NCBI RefSeq assembly: GCF_001039355.2
Contig: NW_019775572.1
Location: forward strand, 231,526 to 295,525
DNA length: 64,000 bases
Source: Lingula anatina
Taxonomy: Eukaryota > Brachiopoda > Lingulata > Lingulida > Lingulidae
Direction of reading: 5' to 3'
A program made the position numbers and the translations under genes. The notes beneath the pieces are model-generated. The model was not told the origin of the DNA and ran no database searches. It was given only the letters and a program-made list of their open reading frames with translations. Below, one piece after another: positions 47,701 through 61,100 of this stretch; within the stretch, counting starts at the first letter, position 1; each line of letters starts with the position of its first letter.

Positions 47701-50700
47701 AAATTTGCGTGATAATGTACCAAGGCCGGATCATGGTTATGCAAGCTAAAAGTTCTTCATATTTAGCATTCAGTTCCTGTCTTGTCACTGCAGATATGTA
47801 TTCCATTGAAAACTGACAAATAAAATAAAACTCCATTCAAAGTGATTCTTGACACGGACACCAAAATAATTATTTGAAATTCAAATCATAAATGTGAGAG
47901 ATATGATGAGTTGGAAGGTGTGATTTGACGGCAATTTCTTCTGTGAGAAACCGGTTATTTGCATGACCTTGTATTTTATGAGCACAATTTAAACTGAAAA
48001 TCATTCTCATGTCATCTCCTTTCCATTTTACTACCCCATAACTCATTCATTCTGGAAACAGCAGCATTAAATTTGCCGCTTCTTCCCAGAGTAAGCAGCA
48101 GACCTTTGTTCTCTAGTTTACTTCTTGTGCTGATTTCTTTTATTTCATGTAATACACAAACAAACAGAGAGAGAGAGCAATGTTTACAAAATCTTGATAA
48201 AAGAAGAAATAAATTCCTGAATCATAAACTGGTCTGAATTGGGTCCACAATCAAAGCGTCTTTATCCAAAGAATAAACAAATTGGACCAGTCAATTTACG
48301 TGCACTGGATTTATAGGGCCCCTCGGTAATTGTATACTGATTAATTTGAAACAGTTTTCCGCACAAAAAGGCAGGAACTGTTACTGTGTTTGCCGCTCAT
48401 GACTTGTAAGAAGGAGGCAGGGTTATTATTTGAGGTTCCACAATTTTTGGATGTTATTCCTTTCGAACCCCTTGAAGGCAGCTGGTTAAGGATGCTACTA
48501 GTAAACGGAATGCTCTTATGGTGAACATAAGGATTGACACTGTACAGTTTGTCAGGATGAGATCCATCAGAAAAGTTTCAAGATTCTCCTGTTCATGAGA
48601 AAAAAATTTACAGACTGCAATGCTGGTTTGCTGTAGAGACTGATTTAAGTCTGTCACCAATGTTTCGTTTGTACAGTATTCAAATATACTGTGTATAGGT
48701 CATAATCAGGATGTAGAAAATATTTGGATTGGTGTTTTTTTATGGTTAAACTTACAGGATTCGAGAAATGTGTGCTCTGTTACTAAGTTCTGTTTGCTGT
48801 TTTGCTTTATTATATAATATGCACAGGGCTCCAAGAACAGGCAGGCAGTAAGTGCCCTCATATTTTGCACAATGTGGTGTCAGTTTGCTCAGAAAATGAT
48901 GTCCTGATGTACAAAGTACTGAAACTAGTGCTGAAACAGATGTCGATGAATTATGCACTTCACTTTGTAAGAACCGATTCCAAAGCTGTTCAGGAATTCT
49001 AGAGAGAAAAAGACACCAAGGAAACGGGGCCTGTGGCACCCTTGACTCTTTGTACAATGTATAGCCATGGAATATTGCATCCTAAGGCGACCAGCACGCC
49101 AAAGAAAGTGCGCTGGCAAGATCAGGTGGAAACTGGCATCCATGAAGGGGTAATATTTCAGATAATTCATTCTCTAGTTAATAATGGTCATTGGCCTTTT
49201 GTCTTAAAATAATAATTTGCACAATTTGATGTTAATTTTCTTAGAAATGAAGTCCTGATGTACTAAGTACTAAAATTAGAGCTGGAACAGATGCCAATGA
49301 ATAATGCAGTTCATTTAGTAAGAAAGTTGATTCCAAAGCTGTGAAGGAAATCTAGGCAAGAGGGGTCTGCAGCACCCTAGATTCTTTTTACAATGAATAG
49401 CCATGGGATATTGCACCCCAAGGTGACCAGCACACCAAAGAAAGTGCGCTGGCAAGATCAGGTGGAAACTGGCATCAACGGAGGGGTAATATTTCAGATA
49501 ATTCATTCCCTAGGTTATAATGGTCATTGGCCTTTTGTCTAAAATGAATTATTATTGACCAAACTAGAACACATTTTAGAAGTGCTTTTGAAGTGCTGAC
49601 ACTTGATGTTGGATATTGTAGGTAATTTTGGTACGAGTGAGGGGAAGGGTGCAACTGTTCCCCCAGAGTAGAAAGGGCGGGGGAAGGGGGGTGCTGTGAG
49701 TGTATATGGGGGTAGAGGAGAGAGAAATGAAAATGAGTACCAAGGTAATGATTTTGATTTTAGGGGAATGTAATTACTAAATAAATTTGAGCAATGTGGA
49801 TTAATTTTCATTCAAAATAGTTTGTAAGTAATAAATAATTGAAACTTTGTAGCATTTTAAATTTTAAGTAAATACCATTTACTTGTTAAACCACAATTCA
49901 CTGGTATGGGGTGGTTTGACAGATAAAAGATGGCACAAAGTTTGACAAGGATGAACCTGGGTATCAGTTTGGCCAGTTCATAGAAAGCAACATTTTGAAA
50001 CTATTCCCTAATACTGTACTGTGTATGCATCACTGTGACTGCCATATCAATGAACATACCAGCAACAACAATAACTACCACTATACCAAATTTACTGGAA
50101 AATAAAGGGACCACATCAAGTAAATATCTCTGGAAAGATCCTGGGTGGTGAGACTAATGTTTCTAAGTGATATTACTGACATTAGATTTTATTTGTTTCA
50201 GGAATACATGGGAAAGGCTAAAGATTATGAGAGAGAGATGAGAGCAGTGGCTGTTGAGAAAGAAAAATCAGATAATGTTATAGAAGTGAGTTGTACTGAG
50301 TGCTCTTTAATTTAAAATTAAGCTGTCTTTGTATATATAAGGAACAGATGGCTCAAAGTGTTACCTTTTGATCAGTAGGGAAAAAAATGTGATATTATTT
50401 GATTATCCAAATGGTAAATTTGGAGAACGAAAAAAAAAATTATGCAGTTCAAAATATAAATACACTAATTAAGATAATAGGTATCTGTTTGGTACAGATG
50501 TGAACTCTAGTAATCATTTTTGAAAAAAAAAGGAATAAATTGTATGATCATTTTTATGTCTTTCAGGACCTTCAAGAGACACTTGACAGATGTGAATCTG
50601 AAAATGCCGTCTTGCGTGACAAGAACGCTAACCTGCTACATGACATCAACACGCTCATTAATGTCATTGGATTTGCTAGGACAACAGGAGGGTGGGAGGT

Positions 50701-53700
50701 AAGTTTGTACAAGATTAACCAGGATCTCTGGAGGGTTAGAAGTGGGTACTGCATAGTAGTTTTGAAAAATGAAGGGTAGGTACTCTAAACCTAAGTCTAG
50801 GAGGTAGGTTCTGGCTACAATTTGCCAGGAAAGTGGTACAGTAGGTTGTAGGGTTCATACTGTGTAGCATATGACAGCATAGTGGAAAGGTAGGTTCTGC
50901 ACAGGAATTATCAGGACATCCTAAGGGTGGGAGGTAGGTTTTGCACGGGCTTTACCAGGACAACCTAAGGGTGGTAGGTAGGTTCTGCACAAGATTTACC
51001 AGGACAACCTGAGGGTGGTAGGTAGGTAGGTTTTGCACAGGAATTATCAGGACAACCTAAGGGTGGGAGGTAGGTTCAATAGGACAGCCTTAAATTCTTC
51101 ATTGTGTTTTATGATTCAAGTGACAGCTCCTATACCAAAGATCTCTCACTTGTTCATGCATGTACAGACATTTGAAAAGTTAAATAAAAGAAGTATCCAT
51201 CTTGCACCAGTGTGTGTGTTTGTGTGTGTGTGTTTGCATCATTTTTGCTACAATTAACCAGTACCTTCTCTTTAGGCCACCAGTTTTGTATCTGACTTTT
51301 AACCTGTGTCATTTTATACTTTGCTTTCTCTCTCTCTCTCCATAAATATCCATTTACAGTGGAGACAAAGCTTTTTTTGTGACATTTCCATAGACACTAG
51401 ATCATACAATAGCAATATTTAGCAGTATTTAGCAGTATTTAGCAGTATTGATAATAGCCTTTGATTACGCTGATCTCCATAAAACATACATCTGACACTG
51501 TCATATGTTGCTTGCCATGTAAATTTAAAGTCATAATAACTCTTCATTTTGGCCAAAAATTGGATTTTCCTGGAGTAAACGGCAATTTTCCCGTACTTAC
51601 CAATGGTCAGCGACCCCATTCCTGCATTCAAAGTTAATCCAGGGTTTTTTTCCTAAACGAACGGTTTTTTGTTAAAATCTCTTAAGAGATTTTAACTGAC
51701 GGAGCTCTCTCTGACATCGCATAGTCAATGTTGACCTACTTAANAGTTATTATTGCTTTAAGTGCAGTTTCTGAATCCTTTTATGTTTAGTTTCTTCCCA
51801 GTGTTAATTGTGTTAAGACTTGAGTCTCAGTACCCTGGGTTAGTTAACAGTGATGCCTTTGTAATCTGATGAGAAGTAGAATATTTATCAAGGTCTTAAG
51901 GTGTTAATAAGGAAACTAAATGAAGCTCTTGTTATACAACAGAAAGTCATTAACACTGTGGATGGTGTGACCATTTGGTTTTCAGGTGAGAAATATCACC
52001 GCCTGCAGATATATGATCTACTTGATAAGAGTGACATTTTATGTTCATTGTGATGCACTGTGAATCAGATAGATTAATACTTGCAGTTTGATTGCTGACG
52101 TCTTGGATTATCAGCCACCATGAGAAGATGAAATTATTCATTTTCATCAATTTGATCTATCTATGTATTCTCCCATATGAACAAACTGTTGTTCACTGGA
52201 GAAATGTTCTTTCTGAAAGTAAATACTAGTAGCTTAATTAAGAAAAGATGTCCTATGAAAATGCTGAATCAGATCCTTGAATTATAATTTAGGTGTTTTG
52301 TTTTGAAACTTTGATTCTTGGATCACTAGCTCAAGTTGTATATATAAAGAAGATGCTATATGCCATTGTGATCCCAGAGATTATTCATATTAAAATAATA
52401 TCATGTCTATGATCACTGGAATAGCTGGACTCATTGTAGTATGTTAAATTATATCTACATGATAGAGATATTGCAGTTCAGCTGATCAAGATGTGAATGT
52501 TTTTAATTATCACTGATGAGCTTCAACATTTTATTCAAACCAAATTATCCAGCAATTGGGTTTAAATGATTCAATTTTAAAATGAGAGGGCCCAGAGTGA
52601 TATTTGGTAAAATGCATTACTGGTTATTTTCTGGTCATTTCCAGATAGATGATCTAGTCTTCAAAGAAGTAACTTTTGACCAAGTGTTTGGGCCGTGGGA
52701 AGAGATAGAGAAAACGTGAGTAACAGGAAGAGAGAAATTCACACTGTGCTGAAATAAACTGATAAATAGTGGTTTAAAGCTCTGTTCACACTAGACTGAA
52801 ATAAACTGAGAAGTATTGTCTTATAAAATATGGTGTTCACACTAGACTGAAATAAAGTGAAAATTTTAGTCATAATAAAGCAACATTGGCTCTAGATTGA
52901 AATAGATAAATAGATATTGTCGTATGGAGGAATTTTCACACTAAGCTTGGATCAGTTGAGAAATCAGTCTGTCATAAAATAAGCAGCAGTTTGGTATGGG
53001 CCTTAAGGAATGTTACAAAAACAAGACAAGTATCAACCAACCATGACTAAATAATAAGTAAAAGATCTAATTGCCATAATTCCAAGTTAGCAATGCCATT
53101 TTCATGAGTTGCTCTCCATATTCCAGGAAATCATCGGAGGAGGTGCTAGAGGGCCATGTGGAAGACCTGAAGCAGCAGCTGCGTGCCAGGGACGACTTAA
53201 TAGAGCGCTTACAGAAGGAGCTCAGGAAGGTGCAAACGGAACACAGGACCACTGTGAACCAGGTCAGTTTGGGGACTTGACAAATGACCAATGGTCACTG
53301 TTGTTATGTTAACCAGTGGTCACTGTTGTTATATTGGCAAGTGGTCACCATTGTTATATTGACCAGTGGTCTCTGTTGCTTTATTGGCCAGTGGTCACCA
53401 CTGTTATATTGAGTGGTTGTCATCGTTGTTATATTGGCCAGTGGCCACTGTTGTTATATTGACCAGTGGTCACCATTGTTATATTGAACAGTGGTCACCG
53501 CTGTTATATTGGCCAGTGGTCACCGTTGTTATATTGGCCAGTGGTCACTGTTGTTATATTAACCAGTGGTCACCAGTGTTATATTGGCCAGTGGTCACCA
53601 GTGTTATATTGGCAAGTGGTCACTGTCGTTATATTGACCAGTTGTAACCGTTGTTATATTGACCAGTGGTCACTGTTGTTATATTGGCCAGTGGTCACCG

Positions 53701-54228
53701 TTGTTATATTGACCAGTGGTCACTGTTGTTATATTTACCAGTTGTAACTGTTGTTACATTGACCAGTGGTCACCATTGCTATATTGGCCAGTTGTAATGG
53801 TGTTTATTTTGACCAGTGGTCACTGTTGTTATTGACTTGCAAAGACTAAGTTCAGTAACTTTTTAGATGAACTCTCATAGAAAAATGAAGATCTTATGTC
53901 TCTATTCACTTGAGAACTCATTAGTAAGAGATTTTTATTAAGCTTTTGTTAAATCACAATGATTATAAAGGGATTCTGTGTTCTTTTCTCCTATTGTAAT
54001 CAGCTTTTCTATCAGTGTAATGTCCAGTGTATCTTTCCCTTCAGGTCACTCAAAAGGACACTGTCCTGGGGTCCATCCGGTCCTCCCTGTCCACTGTCCA
54101 GGACAGAGAGCAGACGGCGGTCAGCCAGCTCACAGACAAGGACATCAGTATTATGAAACTCAAGTCAGATCTCAGGGTGGCACAGCAGAGGGTGGACGAG
54201 CTGCATTTAGAGGTGAGAGAGAGAGAGA

Positions 54229-54283
<55 letters not shown>

Positions 54284-57200
54284 GGGCAGGGGGGGGAGAA
54301 GGTGGATGGATGGAGAGAAAGAGAGGAGAGAGAGCAGGGAAAGGAGGGGAGATGGCAGGTTTTATCAGAAAACTTAATAGCTCAACATGTCTACACATAA
54401 AGAAGATGACTGTGAGGTGTACACTCAGACTTGCTAAAAGCCTTTTAAAAGACAGGCAGTTATGAAAAATTAGACAGACCAAAGAATTTTTTTTTTTTTT
54501 TTGCTGGACTGAATCTTATTAATGAAGTAAGTAATACCATCAAAATGAATATTGTTACTTGTTGTTGATCCCTTGAAAAGTGAAGACAATTTTTTGCATG
54601 TGGGCAAAAACTGCTTTATAAATAGCTGATATAAACTTCTTTCCAGACTTGACATTTATAAGATTTTTTTTTCTTACTAGCTTCAGAGTAGAGACAGGAA
54701 AATGAACAATGTCACTGCACAACTACGTGATCTCAACAACGAACTGACGCTGAAAGATGCGGAAAGTGACAACCAAGTCCATACTATACAGATGCTGCAG
54801 GAAAAACAGCGGGAAACATCTAAAGAAGTAAGTTACTTGTTTTTTGTATTTGGTGAAAAGCTGAGTAAGCTGTGTTTCTGCAGTTCTTATCATAGCATTT
54901 CGATGATGAAAAGTTTCTGAAGCTGAATATCATTTATGCATAGTTTTATTTTTATATGCTATGCAACCAAAACGTAAAACATACACTCATTTTCTTTGAA
55001 TTATTTCTTTTAAGAATACAATATTAAATAACTTTTCACAAGCTCTGTTATTTTATTTTTTTTTTTATATTGGTTTTCACCTTATTTCACAATTGCTCAT
55101 CTCTGTTCCTATTTTTAATAAAGAATCTGTGTATTCTCATGCTCTCTCATGCTTTCTCATATGCTCACTAGGGGCATAATCCAAGATAGGCCTATGTCAG
55201 TGTCTCAGATGGCTAATTTTTATGATTTTAATGTTGTTGAAAATTGTGTAATGTTACTGTGATTGCAGATTACAAAATTGATAATATTTAACATTTCTTG
55301 CATTACAAGTGATTTCAGCAAATAATAAGAGAAAAAAGTCCTTCAAATATGTCAATATGCAATGAAAAGGATCAGTAGAGTACTTTTAACTATGCATTAA
55401 AATACAAAGTGTTCTATTATTATTTTTTTGTTTCTTTTCACACATTACAAGGAAAGTTTGTTTGGATAGTATAAGTGGCTTAAGTACAGATTATGCAAAA
55501 ATGAGTGTAAACACCCATGATCCAGGTGTGCCGTCACCTGAAACCCAAGTTTTAATATTATTATTATTATTTCTTCAATCCACGTAACCAGGCAAATGCT
55601 ACTGTTGCGAGCCCCCTGTGTACACAAGCTCTGTTGGAACAACATCTTACCCGTACGCAGGTCTCAAAAAACCAACATTGAAGTTAGCTTAATAAACACC
55701 AGATGTGAATTGCCCATAATTGTGGCTTTTGAATGATACAATAGTTCATCAACATGCTCCATTATCCACAGTGTTTACGCAGGGGAGGGATTCAACAAAT
55801 AAACCAACTCGTTGAATTAGGCAGCGTTGGTGGACATTTAACTACAAACACAAATATGTAGGTTGCAAACACTTTTAAGCATGGCTGATTAGGCTTGATC
55901 TATTGGTCAAGCATAATAAGAGAGTTTTTAGTGGATCTTGGCTTTTGTGTTGAGAAGGGGGTAAGAGTCGCAAGTGCCTGTTTGGTACCTCAGTGGGGGT
56001 GTTTGACTTGGAAAACAATCCTCCTTCGAGTTGTTAGTGCTTGTTTGCACAAGACGCCGAGGGTAGCGTCTCCTGACATGAGATTTTCGGCGTGGACTCT
56101 TTAAGAGAGCAAGATCCCGAGAGAACTTCCACCACGACATCTGTGCTCTTGAGTTCCAGTGCAGTATCCCTTTGGAAATTCTTGGCCAGGAGTTGAGGTT
56201 CGGACTAATGGTTTGAGGAGGAAACTGTTCTGCGAGATTCTGCTTTTGGTTTTCTCTCAAGACTTGTTAGTTACTTTTCAAGGGCACCTTGTTTGCCAAG
56301 ATTTTTTTCCCCAGCTGGAATAGATTTACACTCTTAAGCTTTGTCAACCGGAGACAGTGCTTGGATTTGTTTATTTTACCAATTTTTAAAAAATTTTGGG
56401 ATAAGAGAGACTCAGATTTTTTGAAAGGCAGTAATACTGTCCAGTAACTGTTATCATGACTGAGGTGGAAATACCAGCAAGAAAAATCTCGTCCACGTCC
56501 ACGTCCACGTCTGGCTCTGATCACCTGTTGAACTGCACCGCCAGCACGGACGAGTCTGGCTTTGAGGAGGCAGACCACGATGTCACTTTTACCGACGATG
56601 AGAGTCTGGTCACAGTGCTGGACGAGAGGGACATCTGCTCCCCAGGACTGGGGATGGCTTCGTATTTCCTCCGACTGGAGAAGGGGGAATATGACAAAAA
56701 TGTGAAGACCACCAAGAAATCTGTAAGCTTGAGAAGTGCCCTGATTGGGGAGTTCTGTTTTATGTCCATATGTTGCATTGTTGTCACTAACATGTATGAT
56801 TTTCTCTTTTTTTTGGGGGGGGGGGGAGATCTAGTAATATGTAATATTTCTGTCTTGAGGAATTATTTTTTTTATTTCCTAGCCTCTCAAGGTTATGGGA
56901 ATTTCCAACAACATTTCAGGTAGTTGTAGACCCTAAGGCCCATGCAATATCACCAAATATTTTTTTTCTGTTTTGCCTACTTGTGGTGGTTGATGTATAA
57001 ATGAAACTCTTCTGTTATGATTTCTTTGTTCAGGACTTTTGAGACTTTTTCTTCTTCTTCTTATTATTATTATTATTTATAATTTTTTTTTTTTTTTCAG
57101 GTTTGAAAATACCTCTCTTAACTGGTATTTGTCTGTTGTCTTTGCAGGTTTCTAGGTGTGAGGATCTGATCCGTCAGTTGAGAACAGAGCTGGGACGTGC

Positions 57201-58102
57201 AAATGATGACAGGAAGCGAAGTGATGATGATGTAAGTATGGAAACATTGACCAAGTCACCACTGACACAAAATGTAATGTAATTATTCACCAAACTTTTA
57301 TTTTCTTTTTCTGATAAATGTAACAGGATACATTTTGTATTGGAAAAGCAATTAGATAATGAAGACCTCTGCTAAGGCAGTTCATTTCTCATTATTATTG
57401 ATTATTCGATAAACCACCAAAATCTTATAGATTATAAGCAAGCTCATTTTTAACCTATTCTGAAAATTTTATCAAAATCCCTTTATAACTTTTTGAGTGC
57501 AGCTGTTAACTGACAAACCAACAAAAGCAAAAATGGTCCCCTTGACCAAGGTTATAAGAAAAAAAAAAGAAAGTTAGTAACTAGGTATTTGAAATATAAG
57601 AGTTATTACCATGTTCTATAACTTGTATCATTTTTAGACTGTTTTATCTCAGAAATCCAATTTGCTGAAGTGAAAAAAAAAAATGATGCAAGTGTAAACT
57701 CAGGAGTGTATAAACACGAATTGTAAAGGAAATTTGATATATTGCTCTCACTGTCCAAGTGGCACTACCTTAAATGAAAACTAATATTTCCTGGAATCGT
57801 AGCAATATGCGCTCTATCCGCACTTGAAGGTGATACGTCTCTGACGCACGTACTGATAAAAATAGCATTTGTTAATTTTCTTGGCATGTGGTGTGGATCA
57901 GATTGTATAAGATCTCATGTGACAGTCAGGTCTTCTTTCAAATGAAGTACAGGAAGGTCCTTTGGTGACAATATATCAGGGATGTGATTTTTCAGTTTTT
58001 CCTGATTTCTGATTTTTTTTTTTTTTTTCTGGGATAATTGCAACATTGTCAGTTTTCATTTTTTTCTCTTCCCTCCTCCCCTCTCACACACACGCACGTG
58101 CA

Positions 58103-58146
<44 letters not shown>

Positions 58147-61100
58147 TCACATCCCTGATATTTAGAATTGGGGAAAATGTGATAGCAATGGATGTTTTGC
58201 TTCTATTAATTGATATAGGTTGATGTCTGTTTTCAGTATAACGAGGGAGGGTTGACTTCTGAAGCCTATAACTATGATATCTTCTAAGTCATTTATTATA
58301 TACATTCCATACCATGTTGAACAGTACACAGGGGTTGTATTCGGAAAGAAAAAAATTAAAATAACAAAGGCACTAACAGAGCACAGACCTCTGCCAAGAC
58401 AAATCAGTTCTCATTATAATTATTTTTTTTTAATTTAGTTGATTAAAAGATGACCACCAAAATGTAATCAGTTTTAAGTCTGTCAAAATCTGACCTATCC
58501 TGAATTTTTCTTATTGTATGTCCATAACTTTTTGCACATAAGCTATTAACAAACAAACCAACAAAGGGAAAATATAGCATCCTTTCCTGAGGTGGAAATT
58601 TAAAATTAACAGGAAACGTTATGGGATTACCTAACACCGTGCTTTTATGCAAACACTCTGTCCTTGTCAGCGGCATTAGTGGACTTAAAGCATCTTAAGT
58701 AGGATTAATATATTGTGAACATGTTTACAGGAGTGTGTTTAAATTGAGTGACAAATATTAGTGAGCCTTGCAGCAGAAGGCAGCTGATCTAGCTGTTACA
58801 GTGGTATATTTAGAGCATGCTCTTAACTTGATAAAAAACATGCAAAGTTTTATAACTTATTCAGGAAAAAAAATGGTTGGCAAAATGACTCCCGTAATTT
58901 TCATAGCATTGTTAATTTTGGACATAAACACTATATGGATGAAATGAGAACTAGATAAACTTGAGGTCATTAAATTGATTGAGTGTAAGTTGAGTGTGAG
59001 TTGTGTGCATTTGTGTTTCTTTTTCGTTGTTCTTATATACATAGTCATTGTTAGGAAATCATGTTGGTAAACTGGCTAGGTTTTATTATGGGCCATAATG
59101 AACTAATTAGGTATTTCTGATATCCAGGCTTACAACCAGACTTAATAATAATTCATCAATAATTTGTGACCTACAGGTTTCCCATTATGAGCGTAGGATC
59201 CGTGCATTGGAGACGGAGCTCAGGGACTCGCAGGAGCAAAAGAGGAGGGCGTATGACGAGGTGAAGAAAGGAAGAGGGGAGAACTGGATTAAAGTTGGAA
59301 TAGATGATGTTCACTAAAGAAAACATATTTATGAAACTATTTGTCATATATCTTTTTGTTTTGTTTTTAAATACCCTGTACTTATTTTCAAAAATATCTT
59401 TAAGCAATTGGATACCTATTTCTCACCAAATGAAAAAATGTTTCCTTGATTTGTCCATTGAAGTCCAAACAATGCATATAATTAGTCACTTGATCAATAA
59501 AGAAGTACTAGTATTTTTAAATACTGTAAAGGCTATTTGTTTTTTTTTTTTTTTGTTTTTTTTTTGTCTCTTTAAAATGATAATTGATACTTCAACTTGA
59601 AACTGCTCAAAAAGTTATCAGTTATCTTTCAGGTCTTTTTCCTTATTTCTCCCACAGATTGTTCAAGTTCATATTTTCACGTAAAACTGCTCAAAATGTG
59701 TGTAATCAGTTTAACCTCATTCAGATCTTTTTCTATGCCACAGATTGGTGCGCTTCAGACCAAGCTGCGAGAAAGCGGTCGGTCAGGACAGGATAATCAC
59801 GAGGTGCTGAAGTCGGAGCTGGCGCGCCGAGACGACACCATACAGAAGTTGAGGAACGAGGTGCTTAACTTACAGGATGCCAGGGACGATGCCATCTCCA
59901 AGGTAATGAAAATCGGAATGAAATATAAAAATTGTTTTGGCTCTGTTACCAATTTTCAGTCGCCTATGGCATGGTGAGTGTAGATGTGAGATCTAGTTAG
60001 GTTAGGTATGTTAAGGTGATGCTTGGATATAGGATGGAAGTTACTTTGAGTGCATCTGTATGTTTGTGCCTGCTTGTGTGATTGCTCAGTCTTCCATTAA
60101 GGATACTTACAATTGTTTGTTTGAATGATTTTTGTATTTTTTTTAGATTTATTTATTTTTATTTTAGCTCCAACTTTTAGTGCTCATTTTGAATATAAAA
60201 TTTACCTTAAAATGGTATGTATTAGTATTCTGTTGAGGGTACAATATATTTAGTCTAGCAATTGCTTCATGATCCATTTCAGCTGGACTCCCAGGAAAGG
60301 AAAATTCACTCCTTGGAGTCACAGTACAAAGACAAACTGGAGGAGGTGAGAGTGGTAACCTTGGCAACCAGCACTAACCAACCCTCCTGCCATTGTGATT
60401 TGTTGATGTAGTTACCTGCTTAACCCTCTCAACCCACTAACCAACATGTTGTTTTGCAGCTGTCATCAACTTTTTATTCTTATTATTTCTTTGATTTACT
60501 TATTCTCGATTAAAGAGGCTATTTCTAGACATTATTTTTAATTTCTCATTTATATCGTTAATATGAATCTGAGTTATTCTTGCCAATTTTCTATGGCATG
60601 TCAAATATCTTGAAAGACAATTTGATTGCTCAACAGAAATATCATTCAGTTTATCAGAGGGTTCAATTCTTTTTTAAATGAAATTTTTACAGAGATCTCC
60701 ATTTTATTTTACTAAAGTAATCATGCTCCACAGGGTCAGAGCTTCATCATAAGCTATCTCAGGGAAAATTAACCTCAATACACGAATTTGGACCGATGTT
60801 TAGATTTCTGTTTGTTCCTAGTCTGAATAGTTGCTTGCATGATGGTCATGATGATGATTAGTCTTAGAATGTGGGTGCACGTTTGCCATTTAATCTGATA
60901 TTGGGCACAGTTCAGTGGTTAACCCCACCCACATAGATAGAATACCTAATTGTCCATCAGTTCAAGCAAAGTAAGCCTTTCATGATATTTCTCTGAGGTG
61001 GTCACGTTTCGAGGTAACATGTTTCACAAGAAGTGTGCCTCCACATCCTGTTGAGAAGAGGCCATGATCTTTTTCTGCTCCACTTTTTCTTTTCTTTTTG

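Noticed and set aside
53366-53747. Overlapping 93-aa frames with repeats such as SGHHCYIEQW
   Set aside because: These are translations of the 25-bp minisatellite. Because 25 is not a multiple of 3, all frames look alike; there is no coding signal.
53283-53835. Regular direct repeats that might suggest a CRISPR-like array
   Set aside because: There are no unique spacers; units are contiguous with point variants, in an intron of a eukaryotic gene.
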